From Pseudomonas cavernicola (GTDB lineage Bacteria; Pseudomonadota; Gammaproteobacteria; Pseudomonadales; Pseudomonadaceae), in assembly GCF_003596405.1 (NCBI RefSeq), contig NZ_QYUR01000002.1, forward strand, positions 2,434,501 to 2,498,500: DNA of 64,000 nt, read 5' to 3'. The notes beneath the pieces are model-generated. The model had not been told where the DNA came from and ran no database searches. It was given only the letters and a program-made list of their open reading frames with translations. Shown one piece after another: positions 52,227 to 60,920 of this stretch. How positions within the stretch are numbered: the stretch's first letter is position 1; each line of letters opens with the position of its first letter. A program made the translations under genes and the position numbers.

Positions 52227-53750
52227 ATGAATAACAAAAACAATGAGCAAGCCATCACCCACATCGAAACCTTCGGCGTCGAACAGATTCCCGACACCGA
52301 ACGCAACGCCAAACCGATCGATCTGTTTCGCCTGATCTTCGGCGGCGCCAACACCTTCGCCACTGCCGTGCTCGGCAGTTTCCCGGTACTCTTTGGCCTT
52401 TCGTTCCAGGCCGGAGTCTGGGCGATCCTGCTCGGCGTACTGGTCGGTTCGATCATCCTCGCGCCGATGGGCCTGTTCGGCCCGCTCAACGGCACCAACA
52501 ACGCGGTCTCTTCCGGTGCGCACTTCGGCGTGCACGGGCGGATCGTCGGCTCCTTCCTGTCGCTACTCACCGCCATCGCCTTCTTCTCGCTGTCGGTGTG
52601 GAGCTCGGGTGATGCCCTGGTCGGTGGCGCCAAGCGCCTGTTCGGCCTGCCGGAAACCGACCTCAGCCTCGGCCTGGCTTACGGCTTGTTCGCCATTCTG
52701 GTGCTGACCGTGTGCATCTACGGTTTCCGCTTCATGCTCTGGGTCAACAAGATCGCGGTGTGGGCCGCCAGCCTGCTGTTCCTGCTCGGCACTTTCGCCT
52801 TCGCCGGGCCGTTCGACGCCAGCTTCGCCGGTAGCGTGAACCTGGGTGCCGAAGGCTTCTGGGCTGCCTTTATTGGCGCCACCCTGCTGGCGATGAGCAA
52901 CCCGGTATCGTTCGGCGCGTTCCTCGGTGACTGGTCGCGCTACATCCCGCGGTCCACACCGAAAAGCCGGATCATGCTGGCCGTGGTCGCGGCACAGATC
53001 GCCACTCTGATCCCGTTCTTCTTCGGCCTGGTTACCGCCACCATCGTTGCGGCGAATGCACCGGACTACATCGCCGCGAACAACTATGTCGGCGGCCTGC
53101 TCGCCGTGTCGCCGGCCTGGTTCTTCCTGCCGGTGTGCCTGATCGCAGTGATCGGCGGCATGTCCACCGGCACCACCGCGCTGTATGGCACCGGCCTGGA
53201 CATGTCCAGCGTATTTCCACGCGTCCTCAGCCGGGTCAAGGCCACGCTGCTGATCGGCGTGCTGTCGATCGCCTTCATCTTCATTGGCCGCTTCGCCTTC
53301 AACCTGGTGCAGAGCGTGTCGACCTTCGCCGTGCTAATCATCACCTGCACCAGCCCTTGGATGGTGATCATGATCCTCGGCCTGATCATTCGCCGCGGCT
53401 TCTACTGCCCGGATGATCTGCAAGTCTTCACCCGCGGTGAAACCGGCGGCCGCTACTGGTTCACCCACGGCTGGAACTGGCGCGGCATGGGTGCCTGGAT
53501 TCCCAGCGCAATGCTCGGCCTGTGCTTCGTCAACCTGCCGGGGCAGTTCGTTGGCCCGCTGGGTGACCTGGCCGGCGGTATCGATATCAGCCTGCCCGTC
53601 ACCCTCGGTCTGGCGTCCCTGCTTTACCTGGTGCTGCTGAACATGTTCCCGGAATCCGCCGACGTGTACGCAACCCAAGGGCCGCGCTGGGTCCGCAGCC
53701 GCAAGGCCAGCAAGCAACTAACCTCCAAAAGCTCCCCTGAAGCTGCATAA
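52227..53750 (+). CDS. NCS1-family cytosine/purine-type permease
   Basis: 507 residues with about 12 membrane helices. FGVEQIPDTERNAKPIDLFRLIFGGANTFATAVLGSFPVLFGLSF is the NCS1 N-terminal signature, and SNPVSFGAFLGDWSRYIP holds the substrate-site Asp/Trp. Relatives import cytosine, hydantoins or allantoin. In this locus a guanidino compound is a reasonable guess. Sits 29 bases after the NTF2-like gene, in a probable gbuA operon. Confidence 0.9.
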   Translation: MNNKNNEQAITHIETFGVEQIPDTERNAKPIDLFRLIFGGANTFATAVLGSFPVLFGLSFQAGVWAILLGVLVGSIILAPMGLFGPLNGTNNAVSSGAHFGVHGRIVGSFLSLLTAIAFFSLSVWSSGDALVGGAKRLFGLPETDLSLGLAYGLFAILVLTVCIYGFRFMLWVNKIAVWAASLLFLLGTFAFAGPFDASFAGSVNLGAEGFWAAFIGATLLAMSNPVSFGAFLGDWSRYIPRSTPKSRIMLAVVAAQIATLIPFFFGLVTATIVAANAPDYIAANNYVGGLLAVSPAWFFLPVCLIAVIGGMSTGTTALYGTGLDMSSVFPRVLSRVKATLLIGVLSIAFIFIGRFAFNLVQSVSTFAVLIITCTSPWMVIMILGLIIRRGFYCPDDLQVFTRGETGGRYWFTHGWNWRGMGAWIPSAMLGLCFVNLPGQFVGPLGDLAGGIDISLPVTLGLASLLYLVLLNMFPESADVYATQGPRWVRSRKASKQLTSKSSPEAA

Positions 53751-53814
53751 CAACAAACGGCTTTACTTTGCTACTGCCAATAACCGATGCACCAAGCCTA
53801 ATAAGGAGTTACTG

Positions 53815-54639
53815 ATGCGCACACGTCCGACTCACCTGGTTGCCCTGCTGGGCCTGCTCGCCACAGCGCTATGCCCGACGCTGCAGGCTGCTGAAAGCAA
53901 ACCGTCTTTCATCAGTTCCGGCAGCTTCCAGGTCTGCTCCGATCCGACCTTCCCGCCGCTGGAGTTCTTCGAGAAATCCGGCGACCGCGAGCCCAGCGGC
54001 TTCGATGCCGACCTGATCCGCGCCCTGGCCAAACACTGGGGGGTGCAAGCCCGCTTCATCGTCACCGAGTTCACCGGCCTGTTGCCGGGCCTGGAGTCCA
54101 AGCGTTGCGATGTGGTGATCAGCGGTACCTTGATCACCCCCGAGCGCACCCAGAAGCTCAACGCCGTGCCCTATCTGGCCAGCGCCACCATCGTCTTCGG
54201 CGGTGGTAAGAGCGACCTCAAGCTGAACACGCTGGATGATCTTTCCGGCAAGGTCGTCGCGGTGCAGTCCGGCACCCGTTATGTGGCGATCATGGAGAAG
54301 CTCAACGCGCAGCTGACAGCCGCCGGCAAGACTCCGGCAACCCTGCAGACCTACCCCAAGGGCAGCGACGTGGCCCAGCAGGTACTGGTTGGCCGTGCCG
54401 CCGCCGGGCTGTCCCAGGACACCGAAATCGCCTACCGCGAACTGCAGACTCCAGGTCAGTTCAAGACCCTCTACAGCTTCCCGGAAAAGGATATTTTCGG
54501 TGCCTATATGCTGCCGAACCCAGCAGACAAGCAGGCCGTCCAGGACGCCGTGAACGCGCTCAGGGCTGACGGCACGCTGAAGACCATCAGCGAGAAGTGG
54601 AAGCTCGATCCGGCCAACGTGGAAGTCACTGGGCAGTGA
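53815..54639 (+). CDS. ABC transporter substrate-binding protein (SBP family 3)
   Basis: 274 residues with a signal peptide (cleavage near LQAAES, about residue 26). The family 3 pattern is FQVCSDPTFPPLEFFEKSGDREPSGFDADLIRALAKHWG, ...FTGLLPGLESKRCDVVISGTLITPERTQ and AVQSGTRYVAIME. Such proteins bind amino acids or basic/guanidino compounds. A 17-bp hairpin follows, then the permease. Confidence 0.92.
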   Translation: MRTRPTHLVALLGLLATALCPTLQAAESKPSFISSGSFQVCSDPTFPPLEFFEKSGDREPSGFDADLIRALAKHWGVQARFIVTEFTGLLPGLESKRCDVVISGTLITPERTQKLNAVPYLASATIVFGGGKSDLKLNTLDDLSGKVVAVQSGTRYVAIMEKLNAQLTAAGKTPATLQTYPKGSDVAQQVLVGRAAAGLSQDTEIAYRELQTPGQFKTLYSFPEKDIFGAYMLPNPADKQAVQDAVNALRADGTLKTISEKWKLDPANVEVTGQ

Positions 54640-54657
54640 TGCCGGCTTGACAACAAA

Positions 54658-54703
54658 GCTGTGCGAGCTGCGCCAACGCTAACGGCGGCGCAGCTCGCAC
54701 AGC
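54658..54703 (+). promoter_or_regulatory. Strong intercistronic hairpin after the substrate-binding-protein gene
   Basis: GCTGTGCGAGCTGCGCC and its exact complement GGCGCAGCTCGCACAGC form a 17-bp perfect stem with a 12-nt loop; no U-tract. Such hairpins typically protect the upstream message and attenuate read-through, giving excess binding protein over membrane components. Confidence 0.75.
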
Positions 54704-54767
54704 GTCGGACAGGTGCGTTGCCCAACGAGCGACGCCCTACATCGCCCCTCCACCAAAGGACACGCTC

Positions 54768-55508
54768 ATGCACTTCGATGTAGCCGTCTTCTGGGACGCC
54801 CTGACGTCCTACCCGTTCTTCAAGGGCGCCTGCATCACTCTGGTGCTGGCACTGCTCGCGCACTCGGTCGGCATCGCCCTGTCAGTGCCTGCCGCACTGG
54901 CGCTGGATGGCCCGAACAACCCGGCGCGCATGCTGCTGCGTGGCATCCTCAGCGTATTCCGTGGCGCCCCCACCCTGCTGCAGTTGCTGTTCGTCTGGAA
55001 TGCCCTGCCGCAATTCTTCCCGATTTTCCGCGAGGCTTGGTTCACCCCGTTCTTCGCCGCCTGGATCGCCTTGAGCTTGAACGAAGCGGCCTATCAGGTG
55101 GAGATCAACCGGGGTGCGCTGAAAGCCTTGGACAAGGGCCAGTACGCCGCCGGTCACGCGCTCGGCCTGTCGCGCTGGCAGATCTTCCGCTACATCACCC
55201 TGCCGCAAGCGGCGCGCATCGCTATTCCGCCGACCGCCAACGAGTTCATAACCCTGCTCAAGATCACCTCGCTGGCCTCGGTGATTTCCCTGCAGGAACT
55301 GATGGCGGTGACCTCACAAACGGTCTCCACCACCTTCCAGTTCTCCGAGTACTACGCGGTGGCGCTGGTCTACTACCTCGTCATGGTCTACACGCTGACC
55401 TGGCTGCAACACCGCCTGGAACGCCGTCTTTCCTGGGATCAAGTGAGCAGCGGTGCGAAGAGCGTCGGCCTGCTGCAACGCACCCTCGCCCGTATGCGGC
55501 GCATCTGA
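54768..55508 (+). CDS. Amino-acid-type ABC transporter permease
   Basis: 246 residues, about five membrane helices. [29 protein letters not shown] and [24 protein letters not shown] belong to the HEQRo permease family, and the EAA loop is [45 protein letters not shown] single permease is present, so the transporter may be a homodimer. Confidence 0.92.
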   Translation: MHFDVAVFWDALTSYPFFKGACITLVLALLAHSVGIALSVPAALALDGPNNPARMLLRGILSVFRGAPTLLQLLFVWNALPQFFPIFREAWFTPFFAAWIALSLNEAAYQVEINRGALKALDKGQYAAGHALGLSRWQIFRYITLPQAARIAIPPTANEFITLLKITSLASVISLQELMAVTSQTVSTTFQFSEYYAVALVYYLVMVYTLTWLQHRLERRLSWDQVSSGAKSVGLLQRTLARMRRI

Positions 55509-55518
55509 GGAGCTCGCC

Positions 55519-56250
55519 ATGAACGAAATCATCCGTCTGGAAAACGTCGGCAAACGCTATGACGACTTTCAAGTGCTGCAAGGCATCAACCTCTCGGTCA
55601 GCCAGGGCGAAAAGATCGTCATCTGCGGTCCATCCGGCTCCGGCAAATCGACCCTGATCCGCTGCATCAACCGTCTGTCTCCGCACGATACCGGCACCAT
55701 CACCGTGGAAAACCAGGATGTCTCCAGCAAGCACGGCAGCGCCAATGTGCGCCGTGAGGTCGGCATGGTGTTCCAGAACTTCAACCTGTTCCCGCACCTG
55801 ACGGTGCTGGAGAACTGCACCCTGGCGCCGATGAAAGTCCGCGGCCTATCCCGCGCTGCGGCCGAGGAGCAGGCCCTGCGTTACCTGAACCGCGTGCATA
55901 TCGGCTCCCAGGCGCACAAGAAACCCGGCCAACTCTCCGGTGGCCAACAGCAACGCGTGGCCATCGCCCGGGCGCTGTGCATGAACCCGAAAGTGATGCT
56001 GTTCGACGAACCCACCTCGGCGCTCGACCCGGAAATGGTCGGCGAGGTCCTCGATGTGATGACCGAACTGGCCCTGGAGGGCATGACCATGCTCTGCGTC
56101 ACCCACGAGATGGGGTTCGCCCGCAAGGTTGCCGACCGCGTGGTGTTCATGGATGCCGGCCAAATCGTCGAGACCGCCACCCCGGCCGAGTTCTTCGACC
56201 ATCCGAAACATGCGCGCACCCGCGCCTTTCTCTCACAGATCAGCCACTGA
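55519..56250 (+). CDS. Amino-acid-type ABC transporter ATPase
   Basis: 243 residues. Walker [11 protein letters not shown]-loop [17 protein letters not shown], signature [15 protein letters not shown], Walker [21 protein letters not shown], switch [20 protein letters not shown]: the GlnQ/HisP class. GAGGAG sets the ATG at 55519, 10 bases after the permease stop. Confidence 0.94.
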   Translation: MNEIIRLENVGKRYDDFQVLQGINLSVSQGEKIVICGPSGSGKSTLIRCINRLSPHDTGTITVENQDVSSKHGSANVRREVGMVFQNFNLFPHLTVLENCTLAPMKVRGLSRAAAEEQALRYLNRVHIGSQAHKKPGQLSGGQQQRVAIARALCMNPKVMLFDEPTSALDPEMVGEVLDVMTELALEGMTMLCVTHEMGFARKVADRVVFMDAGQIVETATPAEFFDHPKHARTRAFLSQISH

Positions 56251-56261
56251 TACCGACACCC

Positions 56262-56984
56262 ATGCACACACCGACCGAAGCCACCCTGCGCCGCGACCTG
56301 GCCGCAGCCTACCGCCTGGCCGCCCTTTTCGGCTGGGACGACACCCTGTACACGCATTTCTCGGTACGTTTGCCTGGCCATGAGCCACGCTTTTTGATCA
56401 ATCCATTTGGCCTGTTGTTCGAAGAAGTGCGCGCCAGCGACCTGATCGTCGTCGACATGCACGGCCGGGTGCTCGACGGTAATGCGGACTACAACGTCGC
56501 CGGCTTCACCATCCACAGCGCGATGCACATGGCGCGTGAGGATGCGCACTGCGTGATCCACACCCACACGCTCGCCGGCATGGCGGTGGCCGCGGCGGAC
56601 GCTGGCCTGGCGCAGTTGAACCAGATCAGTGCCGAGTTCTATCAGCGGGTCGGTTACCACGACTACGAAGGCATTGCCCTCGACCTCGGCGAGCGCGAAC
56701 GCCTGGTCGCCTCGCTCGGCGACAACATCGCACTGATCCTGCGCCATCACGGCCTGCTCAGCGTCGGCGCCAGCGTCGCCGATGCCTTCTACGTCATGTA
56801 CTACCTGAACAAGTCCTGCGAGATCCAACTGAGCGCCGCAGCGCTGCAAGGCGTGCGGGAAATGCCGGGCAAACTCAGCCAGCACGCCTGCGAGCAATTC
56901 CAGGGCGCAGAGTGGCAACGCCAACTGCTCTGGGAAGCCTGGCTACGCAAGCTCGAGCGCCTCGACCCGGATTATAAAAACTGA
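56262..56984 (+). CDS. Class II aldolase/adducin family protein
   Basis: 240 residues. Zinc ligands are HTHT in DAHCVIHTHTLAGMAV and a third His in ILRHHGLLSVGASVADAF; the nucleophilic/acid Glu region is FLINPFGLLFEEVRASDL. Related proteins cleave or epimerise phosphorylated sugars, but many catabolic-cluster members have unknown roles. It follows the ABC ATPase by 11 bases and may process an aldol-type metabolite of the guanidino pathway. Confidence 0.87.
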   Translation: MHTPTEATLRRDLAAAYRLAALFGWDDTLYTHFSVRLPGHEPRFLINPFGLLFEEVRASDLIVVDMHGRVLDGNADYNVAGFTIHSAMHMAREDAHCVIHTHTLAGMAVAAADAGLAQLNQISAEFYQRVGYHDYEGIALDLGERERLVASLGDNIALILRHHGLLSVGASVADAFYVMYYLNKSCEIQLSAAALQGVREMPGKLSQHACEQFQGAEWQRQLLWEAWLRKLERLDPDYKN

Positions 56985-57120
56985 GGCCTCGTCGAACATC
57001 CGCAACATCCCCCGTTTGACCCTTTTGCCAATGGCGCAGTGTGAGCAATAACGCGCCATGACCTGCCTGGTACAGGCCTGACCGGTTTGTGCCTATAACA
57101 ATGAAAAAGAGAGACCTGTA

Positions 57121-58500
57121 ATGGCTTTGGATATTTTTGTAGTACTGCTCTATGTAGCCGGCATGCTGGCGCTCGGCTGGTACGGTATGCGCCGCGCCAA
57201 GACCCACGAAGACTTTGTGGTGGCAGGGCGCAACCTCGGCCCGGCCTTCTACATGGGCACCATGGCGGCAACCGTACTCGGCGGAGCCTGCACCGTAGGC
57301 ACCGTGCGCCTGGGCTATGTCCACGGCATTTCCGGCTTCTGGCTGTGCGCCGCGCTGGGCTTCGGCATCATCGCGCTCAACCTGTTCCTGGCCAAACCGC
57401 TGTTGAAGCTGAAAATCTTCACCGTTACCCAGGTGCTGGAACGCCGCTACAACTCGATGGCCCGCCAGGCCAGCGCGGTGATCATGCTGGTTTACGCATT
57501 GATGATTGGCGTGACCTCGACCCTGGCCATGGTGACCGTGCTGCAAGTGCTGTTCGACCTGCCGTTCTGGGCTTGTCTGCTGCTCGGCGGCGGTGTCGTG
57601 GTGGTGTATTCGACCATCGGCGGCATGTGGTCGCTGACCCTGACCGACATCGTCCAGTTCATCATCAAGACCGTTGGTTTGATGTTCATCCTGCTGCCCA
57701 TCTGCCTGTACCGCGTCGGCGGTTGGGACGAACTGGTGGCCAAGCTGCCGGCTGCAAGCTTCAGCTTCACCGCCATCGGCTGGGATACCATCATCACTTA
57801 CTTCCTGATCTACTTCTTCGGCATCCTCATCGGCCAGGACATCTGGCAGCGCGTGTTCACCGCGCGTAGCGAGAAGGTCGCCAAATATGCAGGCACCGCC
57901 GCCGGCATTTACTGCGTGCTCTACGGCCTGGTCGGTGCGCTGATCGGCATGGCCGCCAAGGTACTGCTGCCGGATCTGGACAACGTCAACAATGCCTTCG
58001 CCGCCATCGTTCAATCCACACTGCCTGACGGCATCCGTGGCCTGGTGATCGCCGCCGCACTGGCCGCGATGATGTCCACCGCCAGCGCCGGCCTGCTCGC
58101 CGCTGCCACCACAGTGACCGAAGACCTGCTGCCAAAACTGCGTGGTGGTAAACAGTCCAGCCTCAACGTCATGCGTCTGTTCACCCTGCTCACCGGCATC
58201 GTGGTGCTGGCTATCGCCATGGTCGTCAGCGACGTGCTCAGCGCCCTGACCCTGGCCTACAACCTGCTGGTCGGCAGCATGCTGATCCCGCTGATGGGCG
58301 CAATTTTCTGGAAGCGCGCCAACACCGCCGGCGCCATCGCCAGCATGGCCACAGGCAGCCTGACTGCCCTGTTCTTCATGTTCAAAGACGGTCTCGATGC
58401 CAACACACCGATCTACTACAGCCTGGCTGTCGGCCTGGTCAGCTTCGTGCTGGTCAGCCTGCTCTCGCCGCGCCAAGCGGCCGCCCCCAGCGTTGCCTAA
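57121..58500 (+). CDS. Sodium:solute symporter family protein
   Basis: 459 residues, about 12-13 membrane helices of the SSS/LeuT fold. Landmarks are GMRRAKTHEDFVVAGRNLGPAFYMGTMAATVLGGACTVG, YSTIGGMWSLTLTDIVQFIIK and AALAAMMSTASAGLLAAATTVTEDLLPKL. Corresponds in kind and position to PA1418. The substrate could be arginine, 2-ketoarginine or guanidinobutyrate; the sequence alone cannot tell. Confidence 0.92.
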   Translation: MALDIFVVLLYVAGMLALGWYGMRRAKTHEDFVVAGRNLGPAFYMGTMAATVLGGACTVGTVRLGYVHGISGFWLCAALGFGIIALNLFLAKPLLKLKIFTVTQVLERRYNSMARQASAVIMLVYALMIGVTSTLAMVTVLQVLFDLPFWACLLLGGGVVVVYSTIGGMWSLTLTDIVQFIIKTVGLMFILLPICLYRVGGWDELVAKLPAASFSFTAIGWDTIITYFLIYFFGILIGQDIWQRVFTARSEKVAKYAGTAAGIYCVLYGLVGALIGMAAKVLLPDLDNVNNAFAAIVQSTLPDGIRGLVIAAALAAMMSTASAGLLAAATTVTEDLLPKLRGGKQSSLNVMRLFTLLTGIVVLAIAMVVSDVLSALTLAYNLLVGSMLIPLMGAIFWKRANTAGAIASMATGSLTALFFMFKDGLDANTPIYYSLAVGLVSFVLVSLLSPRQAAAPSVA

Positions 58501-58537
58501 CCGCCTATCCTGAGCGTACGGAAAGTCCGCTCTCATC

Positions 58538-58570
58538 AGCCCTCTCGCCTCCCGGCGAGAGGGCTTTGCC
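58538..58570 (+). terminator. Intrinsic terminator after the symporter gene
   Basis: AGCCCTCTCGCC-TCCC-GGCGAGAGGGCT, a 12-bp perfect stem with a tetraloop, followed by TTTGCC. It lies 21 bases upstream of the AruI-like start, so aruI may have reduced read-through or its own promoter. Confidence 0.75.
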
Positions 58571-58591
58571 ACTATTAGTTAAGGAGTGCCG

Positions 58592-60193
58592 ATGACTACT
58601 TGCGGCGAATTTCTGGTCAAACAACTCGAAGCCTGGGGCGTCGATACCGTGTTCGGCATTCCCGGTGTGCATACCGTTGAGCTGTATCGCGGCCTGCCGC
58701 ACAGCTCGATCCGCCACATCACGCCACGGCATGAACAGGGCGCCGGCTTCATGGCCGATGGTTATGCCCGCGTCACCGGTAAGCCTGGTGTCTGCTTCAT
58801 CATCACCGGTCCAGGGATGACCAATATCCTCACCGCCATGGCCCAGGCTTACGCCGACTCGATCCCGATGCTGGTGATTTCCAGCGTCAACGAACGTTCG
58901 CGCCTCGGCCACGGCAACGGCTACCTGCACGAGCTGCCCAATCAGCGCGCGATGGTCGCCGGGGTCAGCGCCTTCAGCCACACCCTGCTCGATGTCGATC
59001 AACTGCCGGCCGTACTGGCCCGAGCTTTCGCCGTGTTCGACAGCGAGCGCCCACGCCCGGTACACATCGAGCTACCGCTGGACATCATCACCGCTTCGGC
59101 CGAGCACATGCGCGTGCAGCCGCGCCCACAGATCGCTCGCCCGGCCGGTGCCATGGCGCAACTGCGCGAGGCGGCCGCCAAATTGCGCGCTGCCAAACGC
59201 CCGTTATTGCTACTCGGCGGCGGCTGCGTGGATACGCAGCAGGAAGCTCGCGCCCTGGCAGTCGCCCTGGATGCACCGACGGCGCTGACCATCAACGCCA
59301 AAGGTCTACTGCCGCCGGAGCACCCACTGCTACTGGGCAGCAATCAATCGCTGGTGCCGGTACGCGAGTTGGCAGCGGATGCCGACGTGATCCTGGCCAT
59401 CGGCACGGAACTTGGCGAAACCGATTACGACGTGGTCTTCGATGGCGGCTTCAAACTCAACGGCGAGCTGATCCGCATCGACATCGACTCGCAGCAGTTG
59501 GTGCGTAACTTCGCCCCGACCCTGGCCATTCACAGTGATGCGCGGCTGGCCATGCGCGTGCTGCTGGCCGAACTGCCTACCCGCGAGATCGATGCCAACA
59601 GCCCCGGCGCACAACGCGCCGCGACAGTACGCAGCCAACTGGCGGAAGACTTTACCGGCTGGGCGCATTACCGCCAGTTGTTCGACAACATCCTGGCGGT
59701 GCTGCCCGAGGCTCGCTTTGTCGGCGACTCGACCCAAACCGTCTACAGCGGCAACCACCTGGTCGACTTGAACGGCCCACGCCGCTGGTTCAACTCCTCC
59801 ACCGGCTACGGCACCCTCGGCTACGGCTTGCCGGCGGCGATTGGTGCCAAGCTTGCGGAGCCTACTCGCCCGGTGATCTGCCTGATCGGCGACGGTGGCC
59901 TGCAGTTCAGCCTGCCGGAACTGGCCAGCGCGGTGGAAGCCAAAGTCGGCATCGTCGTGTTGCTGTGGAATAACCATGGCTACGGCGAGATCAAGCGCTA
60001 CATGGAGCGCCGCGACATCACGCCGCTCGGCGTCGACATCTACACCCCGGACTTCCTCACCATTGCCCGTGGCTTTGGCTGCGCCGCCGAGCGAGCCCTC
60101 GACCTGGCGCACCTGCGCCAACTGTTGCGCGATGCGCCGAGCGACCGGCCGCTGATCATCGAGGTGATGGAGGCGCCGCCTTTCGCGCCTTGA
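58592..60193 (+). CDS. aruI: ThDP-dependent decarboxylase, AruI-like (5-guanidino-2-oxopentanoate decarboxylase)
   Basis: 533 residues, acetolactate-synthase-like three-domain enzyme. The catalytic Glu48 is in RHEQGAGFMADGYAR, and the ThDP/Mg motif is GDGGLQFSLPELASAVEAKVGIVVLLWNN. AruI turns 2-ketoarginine into 4-guanidinobutyraldehyde, two steps before GbuA, and the shared cluster is the main reason for this name. PAO1 has two such enzymes (PA4977 aruI and PA1417); this one is positionally PA1417, so the exact keto-acid substrate is inferred. AAGGAG precedes the ATG at 58592. Confidence 0.82.
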   Translation: MTTCGEFLVKQLEAWGVDTVFGIPGVHTVELYRGLPHSSIRHITPRHEQGAGFMADGYARVTGKPGVCFIITGPGMTNILTAMAQAYADSIPMLVISSVNERSRLGHGNGYLHELPNQRAMVAGVSAFSHTLLDVDQLPAVLARAFAVFDSERPRPVHIELPLDIITASAEHMRVQPRPQIARPAGAMAQLREAAAKLRAAKRPLLLLGGGCVDTQQEARALAVALDAPTALTINAKGLLPPEHPLLLGSNQSLVPVRELAADADVILAIGTELGETDYDVVFDGGFKLNGELIRIDIDSQQLVRNFAPTLAIHSDARLAMRVLLAELPTREIDANSPGAQRAATVRSQLAEDFTGWAHYRQLFDNILAVLPEARFVGDSTQTVYSGNHLVDLNGPRRWFNSSTGYGTLGYGLPAAIGAKLAEPTRPVICLIGDGGLQFSLPELASAVEAKVGIVVLLWNNHGYGEIKRYMERRDITPLGVDIYTPDFLTIARGFGCAAERALDLAHLRQLLRDAPSDRPLIIEVMEAPPFAP

Positions 60194-60219
60194 GCGGTCT
60201 CGCGAGCTAACGTCTAGCA

Positions 60220-60262
60220 AGGCCGTAGGATGGGGAGGAAGCGTTGAGATCTACCCGCCGCC
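60220..60262. repeat. Repeat-like sequence at the 5' edge of the MBL remnant
   Basis: GCCGTAGGATGGGGAGGAAGC ... GTTGAGATCTACCC resembles the GTAGGATGGG-type Pseudomonas intergenic repeat with a degenerate inverted end. It sits where the upstream part of the MBL-fold gene should be. Confidence 0.4.
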
Positions 60263-60459
60263 AAGTTCAGCCTGGCGCGTGGGTTTACAGAGAAATCGCC
60301 GCGGAGGACGCCTACCACGCGAATCTGCAGGATTACGCCCATAGCCTGGCACCGCTACGTGAACTACCGGTGCGCACCATGCACGGCGGGCATTTTCCCA
60401 GTTTCTCCGGTGAGCACCTGAACGCGTTGATCGACAACTGGTTCAGGGCTCACGGTTGA
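60262..60459 (+). pseudogene. 3' remnant of an MBL-fold hydrolase gene
   Basis: The frame from about 60262 to the TGA encodes YREIAAEDAYHANLQDYAHSLAPLRELPVRTMHGGHFPSFSG and a short tail. The HGGHFPSFSG segment with flanking LRELPVRT is typical of the last 40 residues of metallo-beta-lactamase-fold hydrolases. The metal-binding HxHxDH part is absent. It looks truncated by loss of the 5' two-thirds, near a repeat. Confidence 0.6.
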
Positions 60460-60481
60460 CGGATCACCGACGACGTCACTG

Positions 60482-60598
60482 CTAGGCGAGGCGGCGCTGC
60501 TTTTCACTGCGGACCGGGATGGGTTGCAGGCGCGGCGCTTCGATCAGGCCCAGCGCGACACCCAGTTGCCACATCCACGCATTCAGCCGACGTTTCAT
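60482..60598 (-). CDS. PA1414-family small protein
   Basis: 38 codons, ATG at 60598 with AAGGGGG 7 nt upstream and TAG at 60482-60484. The product opens MKRRLNAWMWQLGVALGLIE and continues APRLQPIPVRSEKQRRLA: an amphipathic helix and a basic tail. This agrees with the PA1414 family, and its position downstream of the PA1417-like decarboxylase matches PAO1. Function unknown. The long Anr-controlled leader (see following entries) may be the more important product. Confidence 0.8.
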   Translation of the reverse strand: MKRRLNAWMWQLGVALGLIEAPRLQPIPVRSEKQRRLA

Positions 60599-60682
60599 GC
60601 TGTACCCCCTTGCTGGGTAGGTGGTCGGAGCGCCCTTGCCTCTTGGCCGCCCCTACTCAGGAGCTTAGTAGCTTCCTGTAGG
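60599..60682 (-). ncRNA. Candidate SicX-type leader small RNA of the PA1414-like gene
   Basis: The predicted transcript starts near 60680 and has an 80-base leader. Its 5' end folds into CCTAC-AGGAAGCT ... AGCTCCT-GA-GTAGG (60652-60682), an outer 5-bp and inner 7-bp stem. In P. aeruginosa the Anr-induced sRNA SicX comes from this same leader (from memory). Boundaries here are inferred from the promoter; no terminator is seen before the ATG, so the RNA may be processed from the mRNA. Confidence 0.5.
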
Positions 60683-60686
60683 AAAA

Positions 60687-60727
60687 AGACTACTTCATGG
60701 TGAAATTTCTTAGCTGATGGGGATCAA
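60687..60727 (-). promoter_or_regulatory. Anr box and -10 element of the PA1414-like gene
   Basis: On the minus strand TTGAT-CCCC-ATCAG (60727-60714) matches the Anr/FNR consensus TTGAT-N4-ATCAA at 9 of 10 fixed positions. TAGTCT at 60692-60687 is a fair -10, placing the start near 60680, so the box is centred at about -41, the class II activation position. Strong low-oxygen induction is predicted. Confidence 0.75.
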
Positions 60728-60920
60728 ATCATCGGGATTTCCTTTCCATCGTCAGCAACTAGAAAGCCCTTCACACGGAGCCATGCAAGACCTCCACACC
60801 GCGAATCCGGGTGGCTGCACTCGCAACGCGATCCAAGCGATCTACCCCGCCACAACCTGTCCGGCGTGGGCACCTCGCCCACGCAGAACCAAAGCACCCA
60901 GGGCGGCACGCCGCCATCGC

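Noticed and set aside
56875-58572. 565-codon open frame on the minus strand
   Set aside because: Antisense shadow of the sodium:solute symporter; its His/Gln/Asp-rich composition has no recognisable domain, while the plus-strand frame is a clear transporter.
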